A stretch of DNA of 43,848 nt from an uncultured Planctomycetaceae bacterium (GCA_943787265.1 CALSLT010000010.1:1-43848); one strand, 5' to 3'; counted from the first letter of the stretch, positions 28,196-36,842 are shown. The notes: generated by a model from the sequence alone, not told the origin. Numbers and translations are program-made.

Positions 28196-29140
28196 CTACT
28201 TTGTGATCTTCACTGGCGGTTTCGCTCCTGCGTGAATGACCTTCACGCTATAGAGCGACGTTCGAGCGGTGATGAAGAGAGTCTTGAAATCGTCGCCGCC
28301 AAAACAGACGTTGGCTGGACCTTCGGGCACGTCAATTTGTTCCAGCTCGTTTCCGTCGGCATCGTAGACATGCACATTGCCGCCGTGTGTCGTGTAAAGG
28401 TTCCCGTGGACATCAACGGCCATGCCGTCGCTGCCCGCGTCGATGTGGAACAGTTTTTTGCCGATATTGCCATCTTCGCCAATCTCGTGGCACTGGATGC
28501 TGGCTGGCAGCTTGTGAAAATTCGGATCGGGGTGTCGTTTGTGGCCGCCGGTGTCCGCAATGTAGATGCGGTTTTCGTCGGGTGAGAAAACGATGCCGTT
28601 GGGCATGGCCAGGTACTTGTGAACGACATCGATCTTTCCGGTTTTAGGATCGAGCTTATAGACCCAGTGACCAGGAATTTCGTGAGGGCCGGTCAGTCCC
28701 CACGGCGGATCTGTAAACCAGAGCGTTCCGTCAGACCGCACGGCGACGTCGTTGGGCGAGTTGAACCGCTTGCCATCATACTTGTCAGCCAGAACGGTCT
28801 CGCTGCCGTCGGCTTCGATGCGGATCAGATTCCGAGCTCCATGCTGGCAGGAGATGATTCTTCCGTTCAGGTCGAGGATGTTTCCGTTCGCATTCTCGCT
28901 TTCACGAAACACCGCGAGACCTTTTTGCTCGCTCCACTGCATCAGTTTGCTGTTTGGAATGTCCGAGAAGACCAGCTTCTTCTTGTTGGGAAGCCAGACA
29001 GGACCTTCGGTAAACTTCATGCCACCTGCGATTTTTATCACCTTCGCACCGGGCGCGATTACGGACTTGTCATTATCGCCTTGAGCGATTCCTGCTGACG
29101 TGGCAAGAAATGCAAATAGCAGGGAAGAAATTCGGGGCAT
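28196..29140 (-). CDS. exported SMP-30/gluconolactonase-family beta-propeller protein
   Basis: A 314-residue protein with signal peptide MPRISSLLFAFLATSAGIAQG. The six-bladed propeller shows the family's metal-site segments: FTEGPVWLP (Glu), FNSPNDVAVRSDGTLWFTDP (Asn and Asp), AMPNGIVFSPDENRIYIADT, and DGMAVDVHGNLYTTHGG (Asp). Family members open sugar lactones such as gluconolactone; the real substrate is unknown. It is convergent with the double DUF1080 gene and could act on a lactone formed by sugar oxidation in the same pathway. A 200-bp upstream region (29141-29340) separates it from a divergent small gene. Confidence 0.88.
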   Translation of the reverse strand: MPRISSLLFAFLATSAGIAQGDNDKSVIAPGAKVIKIAGGMKFTEGPVWLPNKKKLVFSDIPNSKLMQWSEQKGLAVFRESENANGNILDLNGRIISCQHGARNLIRIEADGSETVLADKYDGKRFNSPNDVAVRSDGTLWFTDPPWGLTGPHEIPGHWVYKLDPKTGKIDVVHKYLAMPNGIVFSPDENRIYIADTGGHKRHPDPNFHKLPASIQCHEIGEDGNIGKKLFHIDAGSDGMAVDVHGNLYTTHGGNVHVYDADGNELEQIDVPEGPANVCFGGDDFKTLFITARTSLYSVKVIHAGAKPPVKITK

Positions 29141-29340
29141 GGTAATCTCCAGATGTTGGGCTCAGCCGGTGCGAAGACTATCGCAGCAAACCTTCTATTG
29201 AAAATTTCGGTATATGACCAGAGTGTGGCGTCTGGCTGAGGCAGTTGTTTCAATTCATTGACGGAGCAGTGAGCACCGACTTTACTGCCTTGGATTGAAA
29301 ACTGCTCGCGACACAAAGTCACTTTGGAAGAAAGAAACTG

Positions 29341-29727
29341 ATGAGCAATCTTAAAATCAGCATCGTTTGCTGTGAAGATTCTGCCGAAAAGCATTCCACG
29401 ATTGTCGAGATATCGCTCGAAGCAGCATCGCTGGATGATCTGGTTCTGGAGACCGTCGAGCAGCAAGTTGCGGCTGGCGAATCACGTGGCCTCCACAATG
29501 CAGCCCATCATGCTGAGCATGGGCCGGTTACTTACCTTCAGCAAGTTCATGAAGGTGGATTTTCAATCCTGTTTGGCGATCCCGAAAATCAGCAGGAAAC
29601 ATTCTTCGGGCCAGGCTCGTACGTTGGATTCATTGACGACGAAGGGCCTGGACATGGCTCACGCGTCGGACCAGAAGGTGTCAGGCGAACTCTCCGAGTC
29701 CTCAAAGGGCACCTCGCCGTTGGTTGA
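29341..29727 (+). CDS. hypothetical protein, 128 residues
   Basis: No family recognised. It starts MSNLKISIVCCEDSAEKHS and has a purine-rich ribosome-like stretch (GAAGAAAG) before the ATG. It lacks a signal peptide and membrane helix and is acidic with a Gly/His-rich middle. The C-terminal part (FGPGSYVGFIDDEGPGHGSRVGP) looks like a folded loop-rich segment, not low complexity. An overlapping ORF in another frame (29372-29752) looks less protein-like. It is divergent from the SMP-30 gene and convergent with miaE, whose stop lies about 20 bases downstream. Confidence 0.5.
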   Translation: MSNLKISIVCCEDSAEKHSTIVEISLEAASLDDLVLETVEQQVAAGESRGLHNAAHHAEHGPVTYLQQVHEGGFSILFGDPENQQETFFGPGSYVGFIDDEGPGHGSRVGPEGVRRTLRVLKGHLAVG

Positions 29728-29748
29728 AGTGCAGAGCCCAAAGATTTG

Positions 29749-30324
29749 CTAGCTATGAACGCGCGGGAGTTCGCAGCCGACTTCGATGATGGCGGCTTCG
29801 GCGGCGGCGAGTTCTTCGAGGCGAGCGTCGACTTCATCTTCGGGCGCGTAGTGTTTGGCGAGTCGAACGTAGGTCGAATGGTGTCGAGCCTCGGATTCGT
29901 AAAGGCTTCCGTAGAACTCGGAAAGTTGTTCGTCGTGAAGGTGATCACGCAACAGGACGAAACGCTCACAACTGCGAGCTTCGATTAACGCTGCGATCAA
30001 CAGGTGATCGACGGCTTTGTGGGGCTCTTGTCGGCGGGCGAGTTCTTTTAGCTTTCGACCGTACGTTCCTGGTTTCATTCTGTAGAAGCGGATGCCGCGA
30101 GCTTTGATCAAGTCGACCACCAATTGGAAGTGCTCCAACTCTTCGATGACGATGGCGGACATCTCGCGGCAAAGCTCTTCATTTTCGACATAGTCGAACA
30201 TCAGATTCATCGCTGTCGCTGCGGCTTTCTGTTCGCAGTGAGCATGGTCGATCAGGATGTCTTTCAGATTACTGTCGACTTGTGCCAGCCAACGTTCTGA
30301 CGATGCGGAGTGAAGATGAAGCAT
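29749..30324 (-). CDS. miaE: tRNA-(2-methylthio-N6-isopentenyladenosine-37) hydroxylase MiaE
   Basis: A 191-residue ferritin-like di-iron monooxygenase that hydroxylates the isopentenyl group of ms2i6A37 in tRNA using O2. The carboxylate/histidine ligand pattern is visible: Glu31 (HAHCEQKAA), Glu62 with His65 (EELEHF), Glu115 (LIEARSCERF), and Glu145 with His148 (ESEARHHSTY). Start MLHLHSAS at 30324 was chosen because the family begins there; the 31 extra in-frame codons upstream read through a palindromic intergenic element. The miaA and miaB genes needed to make its substrate are not in the window. Confidence 0.92.
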   Translation of the reverse strand: MLHLHSASSERWLAQVDSNLKDILIDHAHCEQKAAATAMNLMFDYVENEELCREMSAIVIEELEHFQLVVDLIKARGIRFYRMKPGTYGRKLKELARRQEPHKAVDHLLIAALIEARSCERFVLLRDHLHDEQLSEFYGSLYESEARHHSTYVRLAKHYAPEDEVDARLEELAAAEAAIIEVGCELPRVHS

Positions 30325-30389
30325 GGGTGTCTCGTGCTTTGTCGCGGTTGTCAACAAACGTTGTGTGGCGTTGCGAGGTCGGGAAATCG

Positions 30390-30448
30390 AACAAGGAATA
30401 CCGAATTTCGAAGTCACGTTGCGACTTCGTCCTTCGACATTCCTTGTT
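30390..30448. repeat. nested palindromic (REP-like) element
   Basis: An outer 10-bp perfect stem AACAAGGAAT (30390-30399) with ATTCCTTGTT (30439-30448) encloses an inner 7-bp perfect stem CGAAGTC (30409-30415) with GACTTCG (30423-30429). It sits in the 216-bp gap between the Fae and MiaE genes, both minus strand. It could be a terminator for fae or a dispersed intergenic palindrome. Confidence 0.6.
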
Positions 30449-30540
30449 GGGAATTTGATGTTCCGCCCCGAGTGTCAGATCGTGTGGTGCGTCAAGTCTC
30501 ACCACACGTTCACTCGCCGTGGGCCATTTTGGATCGTGGC

Positions 30541-31089
30541 CTAAATTTTTCCGTCGAGGCCCATCTGGTAGTACTTGTGAGTGATCTTTTCCTGATTCTC
30601 AAGAAGCCAGTCGATTGACGGTTCGTTGTTCATCGCTTTGTGAATCGCTTGTGCCATCGCTTTGCGGTGAATATCGAACAGGGCTTTGTGATCGAGGTTG
30701 TCGTCGGTAGCGACGCCCGGATTCAGCCACACGCTGCAGATGATGCCAAGGTCGTTGGCTTTTTCTTTGGGGATGTCGCCCGCTCGAACGGCGTCGAGGA
30801 CTCCGTTTGCGATCGCGGCCTGAACAGTTCCCATCAGGATGTTTGTGTAGCGGCTGTTTTTGACGGTCACCTTGCTAACGCAGAGCGTGACTGGTCGCAC
30901 CTGAATGTCGGTATTCAGAATCGCGAACACTTTGGAGTGTCCCATCGACTGATCGCCGGTCAGTGTTGCCAGAGCCGTTCCGACTGGGCCATCGAGTTCG
31001 CCGATGACGACTTCAGGCTCGGCGGCGGTGAAGGGAGGGCCGCCTGCAACGAGAGATTCGCCAGTTCGGAGGACAATTCGGTCAGACAT
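30541..31089 (-). CDS. formaldehyde-activating enzyme (Fae) family protein, divergent active site
   Basis: A 182-residue protein matching the Fae family end to end: GESLVAG near the start, IGELDGPVGTALATLTGDQSMGH, VTLCVSKVTVKNSRYTNILMGTVQAAIANGV split over the core, IPKEKANDLGIICSVWLNP, and ENQEKITHKYY at the C-terminus. True Fae condenses formaldehyde with tetrahydromethanopterin, and planctomycetes are known to carry this C1 pathway. Here the stretch between GESLV and the IG-x(2)-DGP segment reads AGGPPFTAAEPEVV, with no histidine where classical Fae has AHIDL and its active-site His (His22 in the Methylorubrum enzyme). It is therefore more likely a Fae-like paralogue of unknown role. Upstream, AAGGA provides a ribosome site, followed further up by a pentanucleotide repeat. 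Confidence 0.82.
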   Translation of the reverse strand: MSDRIVLRTGESLVAGGPPFTAAEPEVVIGELDGPVGTALATLTGDQSMGHSKVFAILNTDIQVRPVTLCVSKVTVKNSRYTNILMGTVQAAIANGVLDAVRAGDIPKEKANDLGIICSVWLNPGVATDDNLDHKALFDIHRKAMAQAIHKAMNNEPSIDWLLENQEKITHKYYQMGLDGKI

Positions 31090-31112
31090 GGGAGTAATCC
31101 TTTACAGCTTCA

Positions 31113-31132
31113 ATGAGATGAGATGAGATGAG
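31113..31132. repeat. pentanucleotide repeat (ATGAG x4) upstream of the Fae gene
   Basis: Four exact ATGAG units (CTCAT on the coding strand) lie 24-43 bases upstream of the Fae-family start codon. Their length could vary by slippage and alter promoter or leader spacing. Confidence 0.8.
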
Positions 31133-31226
31133 AAAATCAATTTTACAATCGACGAGCAGACTCGGGCTGCGTCGCCGGATTCTGGTCTCAGCGATTTTTG
31201 CGTGCAAGCGCGACAGCACGGATGGT

Positions 31227-34200
31227 TCATTTGATTTTGAGAATCCGCGGCCACCCCGGAACTGACTCGCGACTGGGTTCGCGATTCTGGTCCATCGTGT
31301 GCAGCTCCATCGTGATCGTCCGCTCGTTCTTGTCGAACAGGAGCATCCCGTAACCATTAAAACCGTGTGCAGTTCCTGCAACAGTCATCTTGTTGCCGAA
31401 CCGGTCGTGGTGATTGCCTGAACCGGCAATTCCGGGAATCTCCCGCCCCTGTGCAGGGACACTCGGCCCCCAGCTTCGGTTTTGTTTCGACGAAAACGCC
31501 GGAAGAGAGAAGCCCCACGGTCCGTCGCCCCAGTTCTCAATACCGTGCTGATGTAGAGTTCCGAAGTGAATGTCACCGCTGATCATGACGGCCTGCGACG
31601 GCGTGATCGCTCGTAATGCTCGGTTGCGGGCTGTCTGTGGCCAGCCGTTAGCATCCATGTCTCCGTACGTGACGTCGTAGTTACCAATGTTGACCAGCGG
31701 CGACTGCGACAGCACGGCGGCCAGTCGCTTTTCTTTGGCGACACGATTGGCCCATCTCTCGACGAACTTTTCCTGGTCGGTCCCCAGAAGATGAAGATCG
31801 GGGTGATCGAGTGTTCGAACGTCGAAGGCAGGGTCCATGATGACTTCTGGAGTGCGGTTCGGCTTGTTGGTTCGCGGGTCACGAATGGGCTCAGAAACGA
31901 CTTCGGACGGAGGTGACTTAAATTTTCGATCCTCAAGAACAGCGAAGCTGACTCCGCCATAATCGAACGATGTGTAGTACGCGTTAATGCCGTCGCCCCA
32001 CGGGCCGACATTGGCAGGGTCGGGAATCTGCCATGTCTGCGTTCGCTCGACCGCGTTGACCCACAGCGGGTGCATTGGGTAGCCACCGGTTGTGCGGTCG
32101 CCGACCATTCGCCGGCCGCCGTCGCCCCATAAATCGTTTGCGTAGATGTCGTGATCGTCTGTGATCATGACTGACGGGCGATCTTTCAGCAGGTCTTTGA
32201 ATGTGAGGCCGAACATTCTCCACTTGGCGAGGTAGTTGCCCATCGCTTCCGGAACGTCGGCAGGCGTATGCGCTTCGATGATTCCTCCGCCAGCGTTGCT
32301 TTCGTAAATCTGGTCACCGGCGAAGAAGATAAGATCGGGATTCTGATCAATCATCTGCGAAACGGCGTTACTGTACGGAAACCATTTGTCATTCACGCAG
32401 GCAACGGCCATCAGTTTGACAACTTTGTCGTTGCCCGGTTCAGCACGGACGGTTCCGGTTAACTCGCTCCCACCGCTGGTCACTCGGTAGTCAACGGCTT
32501 TTGTCGTGTCCCATTTTTCGAGCCGGAACTCGGCCATTGCCGTCAGAGGATCAATCTTGACCGTCGCCGTTTCCTTCCAGTCTTTGCCAACTTTGAGATG
32601 CAACGTGGCAGATGAAGTCGTCGGTTTGGTCGGATCAGCATCGGTGTGAGCTGCCAGCTTGACCGTGTTGTTGGCGAGGCAATACTGAGTCCAAAGTAGT
32701 TTTGCCTGCTTTGCCCCTTCGGAATCAATTTGCTCAACGGTTGCGAAGTAGGCTCCGTGAGTCTTGCCGGCTGGCGTGGTCAACGTTGTCTTCAGTTCGG
32801 TCGGTCCTGCTGGCAGGGTCACGGTGAAGTCAGCGTGCGAGGTGTTTGCCGGATCGTCGATTTTCATGGTGACGGACTGTCCGGCGATGGCGATGCTGGC
32901 CTGCTTTGCATCAATGCTCTTATCGAGATAGTGAGGCCACCTCGCGAGTGAAATTCGGTACTTGCCAGGTTTCGTAACATCAACGTGCCAGGAGCCGTTT
33001 GCGAGCGATCTTCGAACAACGTGAGCATGTGCCCAGGGCGGATTGCTTCGCGGTGTGACCCAATCCTGGCTGGTGAGGTGTGTGGGGTTTTCGACATCAG
33101 AACCGATGGCGATTCGAGTTGGTTCCATGCCGGTGGAGACTGACTTGAACCAATCGAGATGCTCTTTGGTCAGCCTGGCGACGACATCCGGGTGATCAGC
33201 GTAAACGTCGTTTCGTTGAGCGGGGTCGGCAACGATGTCGTAGAGTTCTTTGCCTTCGACCAGTCGCCAGCGTTCTGTCATGGCCGCGCCGATCTCCCAG
33301 GGATCGCCGGGTTTTACGTAGCCGTTGCCACCGTGCATCTGGCTGTGAAGAGTCCGCTCCGGCCAGTCTACGTTTTGATCCTTAATCAAGGGAGCCAGCG
33401 ATCGGCCATCGACTTCGGGCCATGCTTCCGGACGATCGAGGTTGCAAAGTTCGATCAGCGTTGGAGTGACATCCAGATGTGCGGCAAGAGTGTCGATGTC
33501 TCGTGGTTCGCCGAGCTTTCCACCTGACCAACGAACGAAGAAGGGGACTCGATGCCCGCCGTCGTAGGCTGAACTCTTTCCTCCTCGCATGTTTCCGTTT
33601 TCGGCGGGGTCTTTGGGCCAGCCATAGATGCGACCGTTTTGTCTACGATTCGGGTTACCGAGGAACTCGCCCCCGGCGGTGCCGTTATCCGTCATGAAGA
33701 TCAGAATCGTGTCGTCGTCCATTTGCTCCGTTTTAAGGAAGTCCAGAAGTCGGCCAAGGTTCCAGTCGAAGTTGGCAACCATGCCTTTGAAACTGGCGAG
33801 TCGGTCGCTCATACCCATGTCGAGGAATGGTTGTTTCCACTTCTGGCCAACAATGTACGGACCGTGCGGCGCGTTCGTCGGGATGTAGACGAAGAACGGT
33901 TTGCTGCCGCCAGCGTCGGCTGCCACGGTCGTCATGAAGCTCATGGCTTCGTCAAACCAGACGTCGGTGCAGTATCCATCGAACTTTTTCCAGCGATCAC
34001 CGACCAGATAGGTGTCGTCGAAATAGTCGTTCGTCCAGAAGTCGGAGATTTGGGTGAGGCCGCCGCAGCGATGCCAGGTTGAACGCTCAAAGCCTTTGTC
34101 CATCGGTCGTGACGGAGCGTTGTCGCCCAGGTGCCACTTTCCAAACATTCCTGTTGCGTACCCGTTGATCGTGAACAGGTCCCCGAGCGTTTTCTCACGA

Positions 34201-34583
34201 GCATGAAGCGATGATCGGCCGGATGATGTTCGGTAGGCTCCGGTGCGAGCTGGGTACCGCCCGGTCATCAACGCGGCTCGCGTCGGCGTGCAGAACGGTG
34301 CGACGTGAAAATCAGTGAACCGGACCGACTGAGAGTGCAGCTCGTCGATGTTCGGCGTCTTCAGAGTCGGATTGCCGTGGCACGACATGTCGCCATAGCC
34401 CTGATCGTCGGTCATGACCAGAATGACGTTTGGCTTTGTGGCGGCGCATGTCGACCTGCTCATGCCTGTCACCAGGAGAAGCAGTACCAGTGGCATCCGG
34501 ATCGAGTAGAGAAGTTCCAGATTAAGCGTGTTTCGACGAGCTGAGCCGGGGACTTTCGGGGAGCTCACTGTGTGGCGATTCAT
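31227..34583 (-). CDS. exported sulfatase fused to a PhoD-like metallophosphatase
   Basis: A single 1118-residue reading frame. A signal peptide (MPLVLLLLVTGMSRSTCA, ~30-47) is followed by a type I sulfatase (~50-520): metal residues in MTDDQGYGD (Asp59, Asp60), formylglycine motif C-T-P-T-R at 98-102 (Cys98), GKWHLG, and FMTDNGTAGGEF. Next comes a ~560-660 beta-rich tail common in planctomycete arylsulfatases (GKYRISLARWPHYLD). From ~721 to the end is a PhoD-type phosphatase/phosphodiesterase: FFAGDQIYES, MITDDHDIYANDLWGDGG, and ISGDIHFGTLHQHG. The junction (FATVEQIDSEGAKQAKLLWTQ) has no stop. I start at 34583 (MNRHTVSS) because it leaves a sensible signal peptide; the frame is open for 55 more codons upstream. 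Sulfate release depends on conversion of Cys98 by a formylglycine-generating enzyme not found here. Confidence 0.88.
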   Translation of the reverse strand: MNRHTVSSPKVPGSARRNTLNLELLYSIRMPLVLLLLVTGMSRSTCAATKPNVILVMTDDQGYGDMSCHGNPTLKTPNIDELHSQSVRFTDFHVAPFCTPTRAALMTGRYPARTGAYRTSSGRSSLHAREKTLGDLFTINGYATGMFGKWHLGDNAPSRPMDKGFERSTWHRCGGLTQISDFWTNDYFDDTYLVGDRWKKFDGYCTDVWFDEAMSFMTTVAADAGGSKPFFVYIPTNAPHGPYIVGQKWKQPFLDMGMSDRLASFKGMVANFDWNLGRLLDFLKTEQMDDDTILIFMTDNGTAGGEFLGNPNRRQNGRIYGWPKDPAENGNMRGGKSSAYDGGHRVPFFVRWSGGKLGEPRDIDTLAAHLDVTPTLIELCNLDRPEAWPEVDGRSLAPLIKDQNVDWPERTLHSQMHGGNGYVKPGDPWEIGAAMTERWRLVEGKELYDIVADPAQRNDVYADHPDVVARLTKEHLDWFKSVSTGMEPTRIAIGSDVENPTHLTSQDWVTPRSNPPWAHAHVVRRSLANGSWHVDVTKPGKYRISLARWPHYLDKSIDAKQASIAIAGQSVTMKIDDPANTSHADFTVTLPAGPTELKTTLTTPAGKTHGAYFATVEQIDSEGAKQAKLLWTQYCLANNTVKLAAHTDADPTKPTTSSATLHLKVGKDWKETATVKIDPLTAMAEFRLEKWDTTKAVDYRVTSGGSELTGTVRAEPGNDKVVKLMAVACVNDKWFPYSNAVSQMIDQNPDLIFFAGDQIYESNAGGGIIEAHTPADVPEAMGNYLAKWRMFGLTFKDLLKDRPSVMITDDHDIYANDLWGDGGRRMVGDRTTGGYPMHPLWVNAVERTQTWQIPDPANVGPWGDGINAYYTSFDYGGVSFAVLEDRKFKSPPSEVVSEPIRDPRTNKPNRTPEVIMDPAFDVRTLDHPDLHLLGTDQEKFVERWANRVAKEKRLAAVLSQSPLVNIGNYDVTYGDMDANGWPQTARNRALRAITPSQAVMISGDIHFGTLHQHGIENWGDGPWGFSLPAFSSKQNRSWGPSVPAQGREIPGIAGSGNHHDRFGNKMTVAGTAHGFNGYGMLLFDKNERTITMELHTMDQNREPSRESVPGWPRILKIK

Positions 34584-34861
34584 GGTGGTCTCTGAATGTT
34601 CGCATTGAGAAAGAAGGGCCGCGTGTCGATGATGGATGGCCGCCGACAATTTGTGGTGGCAATTCCTCTTCGACTGTCGCAATTCAGTAGCCGTTTTGCG
34701 GATGCTATCGTTCATCGACGCTGATCGCGATAAACCACGGGAAAGCAAGCAATGATTGCCTCATTGCGGATTTGCAGCGCGAAGTGATCTGAAAGCATTC
34801 TGCTTCGTTCTCGACGGCCTGAAACAAGACGAAACCAAGTTGGCAGAAGTGAGGTCCCATC

Positions 34862-36685
34862 ATGTCGGATGAAACGATGATTGAAACTTCAAGTGGTGAA
34901 CTGCCGCGTCGGGGTTTGATTCGACGGATTCCTCGTCGGATTAAAATCGGGGCTATTGTTCTACTCGGCAGCGCTGTTGTTATCTGGAATGTCTTTCCTC
35001 CAAACGTCCCGCAAGAACCGGTCATACTGGCTCGTGACGCGGACGGAACTCTACGCGAACAGGGAGAGCAGGGCGGCGACCGCTTAACTTTCAATGCTCA
35101 TCTTGGTGAATTGAAATCGGAGAATTCGACCTTCTGTGGTTCTTCGTCGAGCCATTCGAATCCAGCGTTCTTTGCCGCTCGGCATTTGATCATCATCAAC
35201 CGATCCGATGACATCCTGATGGAACGCGTCGGCGCCGAGTTGATCGAATCACTAAAGACGGAACTCGCGGTTGACCGGCTGGAGTATTATCCACTCGGAC
35301 ACATGCCAGAACTCGGTAGCCTTTCTCCTGACTTCTATGTCACGCTCGAGCTTGACAGCAAGAAGGTTTCGGGGCTGCTCAGCGAGAAGTTGGATGCCAC
35401 AGTGAAGGCCACTCTTGGGACGACATTGTCAAAGTCGTCATTCACTTCGCATGACCATCTCACCCCGCCTCTGGTGAATCTTCACGCGGACGTCGAAGTG
35501 AACCATAAGTCGACGTACCTTGGAGTCGAGTCGTCTGCGGCTGCTTACATCCTGCAGGGACGCGATATTGCGAAGCAGATCACGTCGCAGCTTAAAGCGA
35601 AGTTCGAAGCCGCTCGAGAAGACCACGGTCCGATTCCCGAAATGCCCATCGGACTGGCTGAACCAGACTGGTCGCCGATTCCCGAGTTGGATTGTCTGAA
35701 ATCTTTGAAAGCTGAAGTGGAAACATCAACACACCGGCTGATGATTCACAACGAGACCTTCTGGCGGCTGACGACGGACAAAACGGCTGATGAATTGTTC
35801 GCCGTTGTGAAGGAAGAGCTGATAGCAAAGAACTGGCGCATTGATCATGAGGAAACAAGTTTCCCACGAAGTTCAATTCTTCGACTTGTCGATGGCTCCC
35901 GCGTTTTGAAGGTCTTTCCTGCTGACCGAAACGAGCTGCCTTCATCGGCGGATGACGTATGGCCCGCAAGCGTCGAGTTTTTCGTGCATTATCGCGACAG
36001 GGTTTCGACCGACGTGATTGAATCGGCGATCGGCGACACGCTCGATAAACCGACGCCGGACGTTGATTTTCTACTGGTCTTTCACAGCCGAGCTTCACGT
36101 GAACAGCGGCCAAAGATTATTTCACTGCTGGAGGGGCAGAAGCCCGGAACGCCCGCCAGTTGGATGGCACTCGCTGACCATTATTCATCACGCAAGGACG
36201 TCGATGGCTGCCGGCGAGCATTGCGGATGTTGACCTGTCTCAAACATGTTGCACGCGATGGCAGTTCGCTTTCAGATAAGATTCGCAAGATTGCCAAGAA
36301 GCACGACATCGAAAAAGGTGACTACGAGTCGCCACGGCGTGAGGACTGGCTCGACCTTGGGCTTATTGAACTGCCCGAAGAAGGACAGGCCGAACCAATC
36401 GAATTTGGTCTCGGTGTTCAAGCTGGATTCTTCGAGATTGATTCTGAAGGCAAGGCGACAGTTTACAGCGTCGTTGTCAATGAGATTGGCGAGTCACAGC
36501 TTGAAGGGACCCACATGAAATGTTCTGGTGGCTCCCGATCGTGGTCGACTGGACGCGGTCTCAACAGCAGCCAAAAAACGGATCATCATTCGTTTAGTCG
36601 TCATCCCAACAAGGGGCGACTTGAAATGACGACGGAGCAACTGGCACCAAATCGCTTCCGCACGTCAGTACAACTTCATAAGTGA
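34862..36685 (+). CDS. hypothetical single-pass membrane protein, 607 residues
   Basis: I do not recognise a family. The N-terminus is cytoplasmic and basic (PRRGLIRRIPRRIK), followed by one membrane helix (IGAIVLLGSAVVIWNVF, ~29-45); the remaining ~560 residues should lie outside. Visible parts include a stretch that reads like a solute- or lipoprotein-type alpha/beta domain (ARHLIIINRSDDILMERVGAELIESLKTEL split over ~107-136), a segment FAVVKEELIAKNWRIDHEE (~315-333) resembling a small alpha/beta repeat, and a short helical region ASWMALADHYSSRKDVDGCRRAL that could be one TPR. GAGG precedes the ATG. It is divergent from the sulfatase/PhoD gene across a 278-bp gap (34584-34861) in which I see no clear motif. 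Confidence 0.65.
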   Translation: MSDETMIETSSGELPRRGLIRRIPRRIKIGAIVLLGSAVVIWNVFPPNVPQEPVILARDADGTLREQGEQGGDRLTFNAHLGELKSENSTFCGSSSSHSNPAFFAARHLIIINRSDDILMERVGAELIESLKTELAVDRLEYYPLGHMPELGSLSPDFYVTLELDSKKVSGLLSEKLDATVKATLGTTLSKSSFTSHDHLTPPLVNLHADVEVNHKSTYLGVESSAAAYILQGRDIAKQITSQLKAKFEAAREDHGPIPEMPIGLAEPDWSPIPELDCLKSLKAEVETSTHRLMIHNETFWRLTTDKTADELFAVVKEELIAKNWRIDHEETSFPRSSILRLVDGSRVLKVFPADRNELPSSADDVWPASVEFFVHYRDRVSTDVIESAIGDTLDKPTPDVDFLLVFHSRASREQRPKIISLLEGQKPGTPASWMALADHYSSRKDVDGCRRALRMLTCLKHVARDGSSLSDKIRKIAKKHDIEKGDYESPRREDWLDLGLIELPEEGQAEPIEFGLGVQAGFFEIDSEGKATVYSVVVNEIGESQLEGTHMKCSGGSRSWSTGRGLNSSQKTDHHSFSRHPNKGRLEMTTEQLAPNRFRTSVQLHK

Positions 36686-36842
36686 CGCATGATGCCGTTT
36701 GCGCACCGCGAACTGCCATACATCGAATCCGTCATCTGGCTCGCAATGCTGCCTGCAAACTGGACCGGCGTCCGTCACGATGCCTGGTGGCGGATGACCG
36801 GTTTCGCAGGAAGTTTAATCGTCTATCGGTTAAGTTTTCGTC

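Noticed and set aside
29746..29988. 80-codon plus-strand ORF opposite the 3' part of miaE
   Set aside because: Its composition mirrors the well-supported MiaE coding sequence on the other strand; shadow ORF.
30325..30417. 31-codon N-terminal extension of MiaE
   Set aside because: It lies outside the conserved family start and reads into the palindromic element.
34584..34748. 55-codon N-terminal extension of the sulfatase/PhoD fusion
   Set aside because: It would bury the signal peptide and looks like non-coding sequence read in frame.
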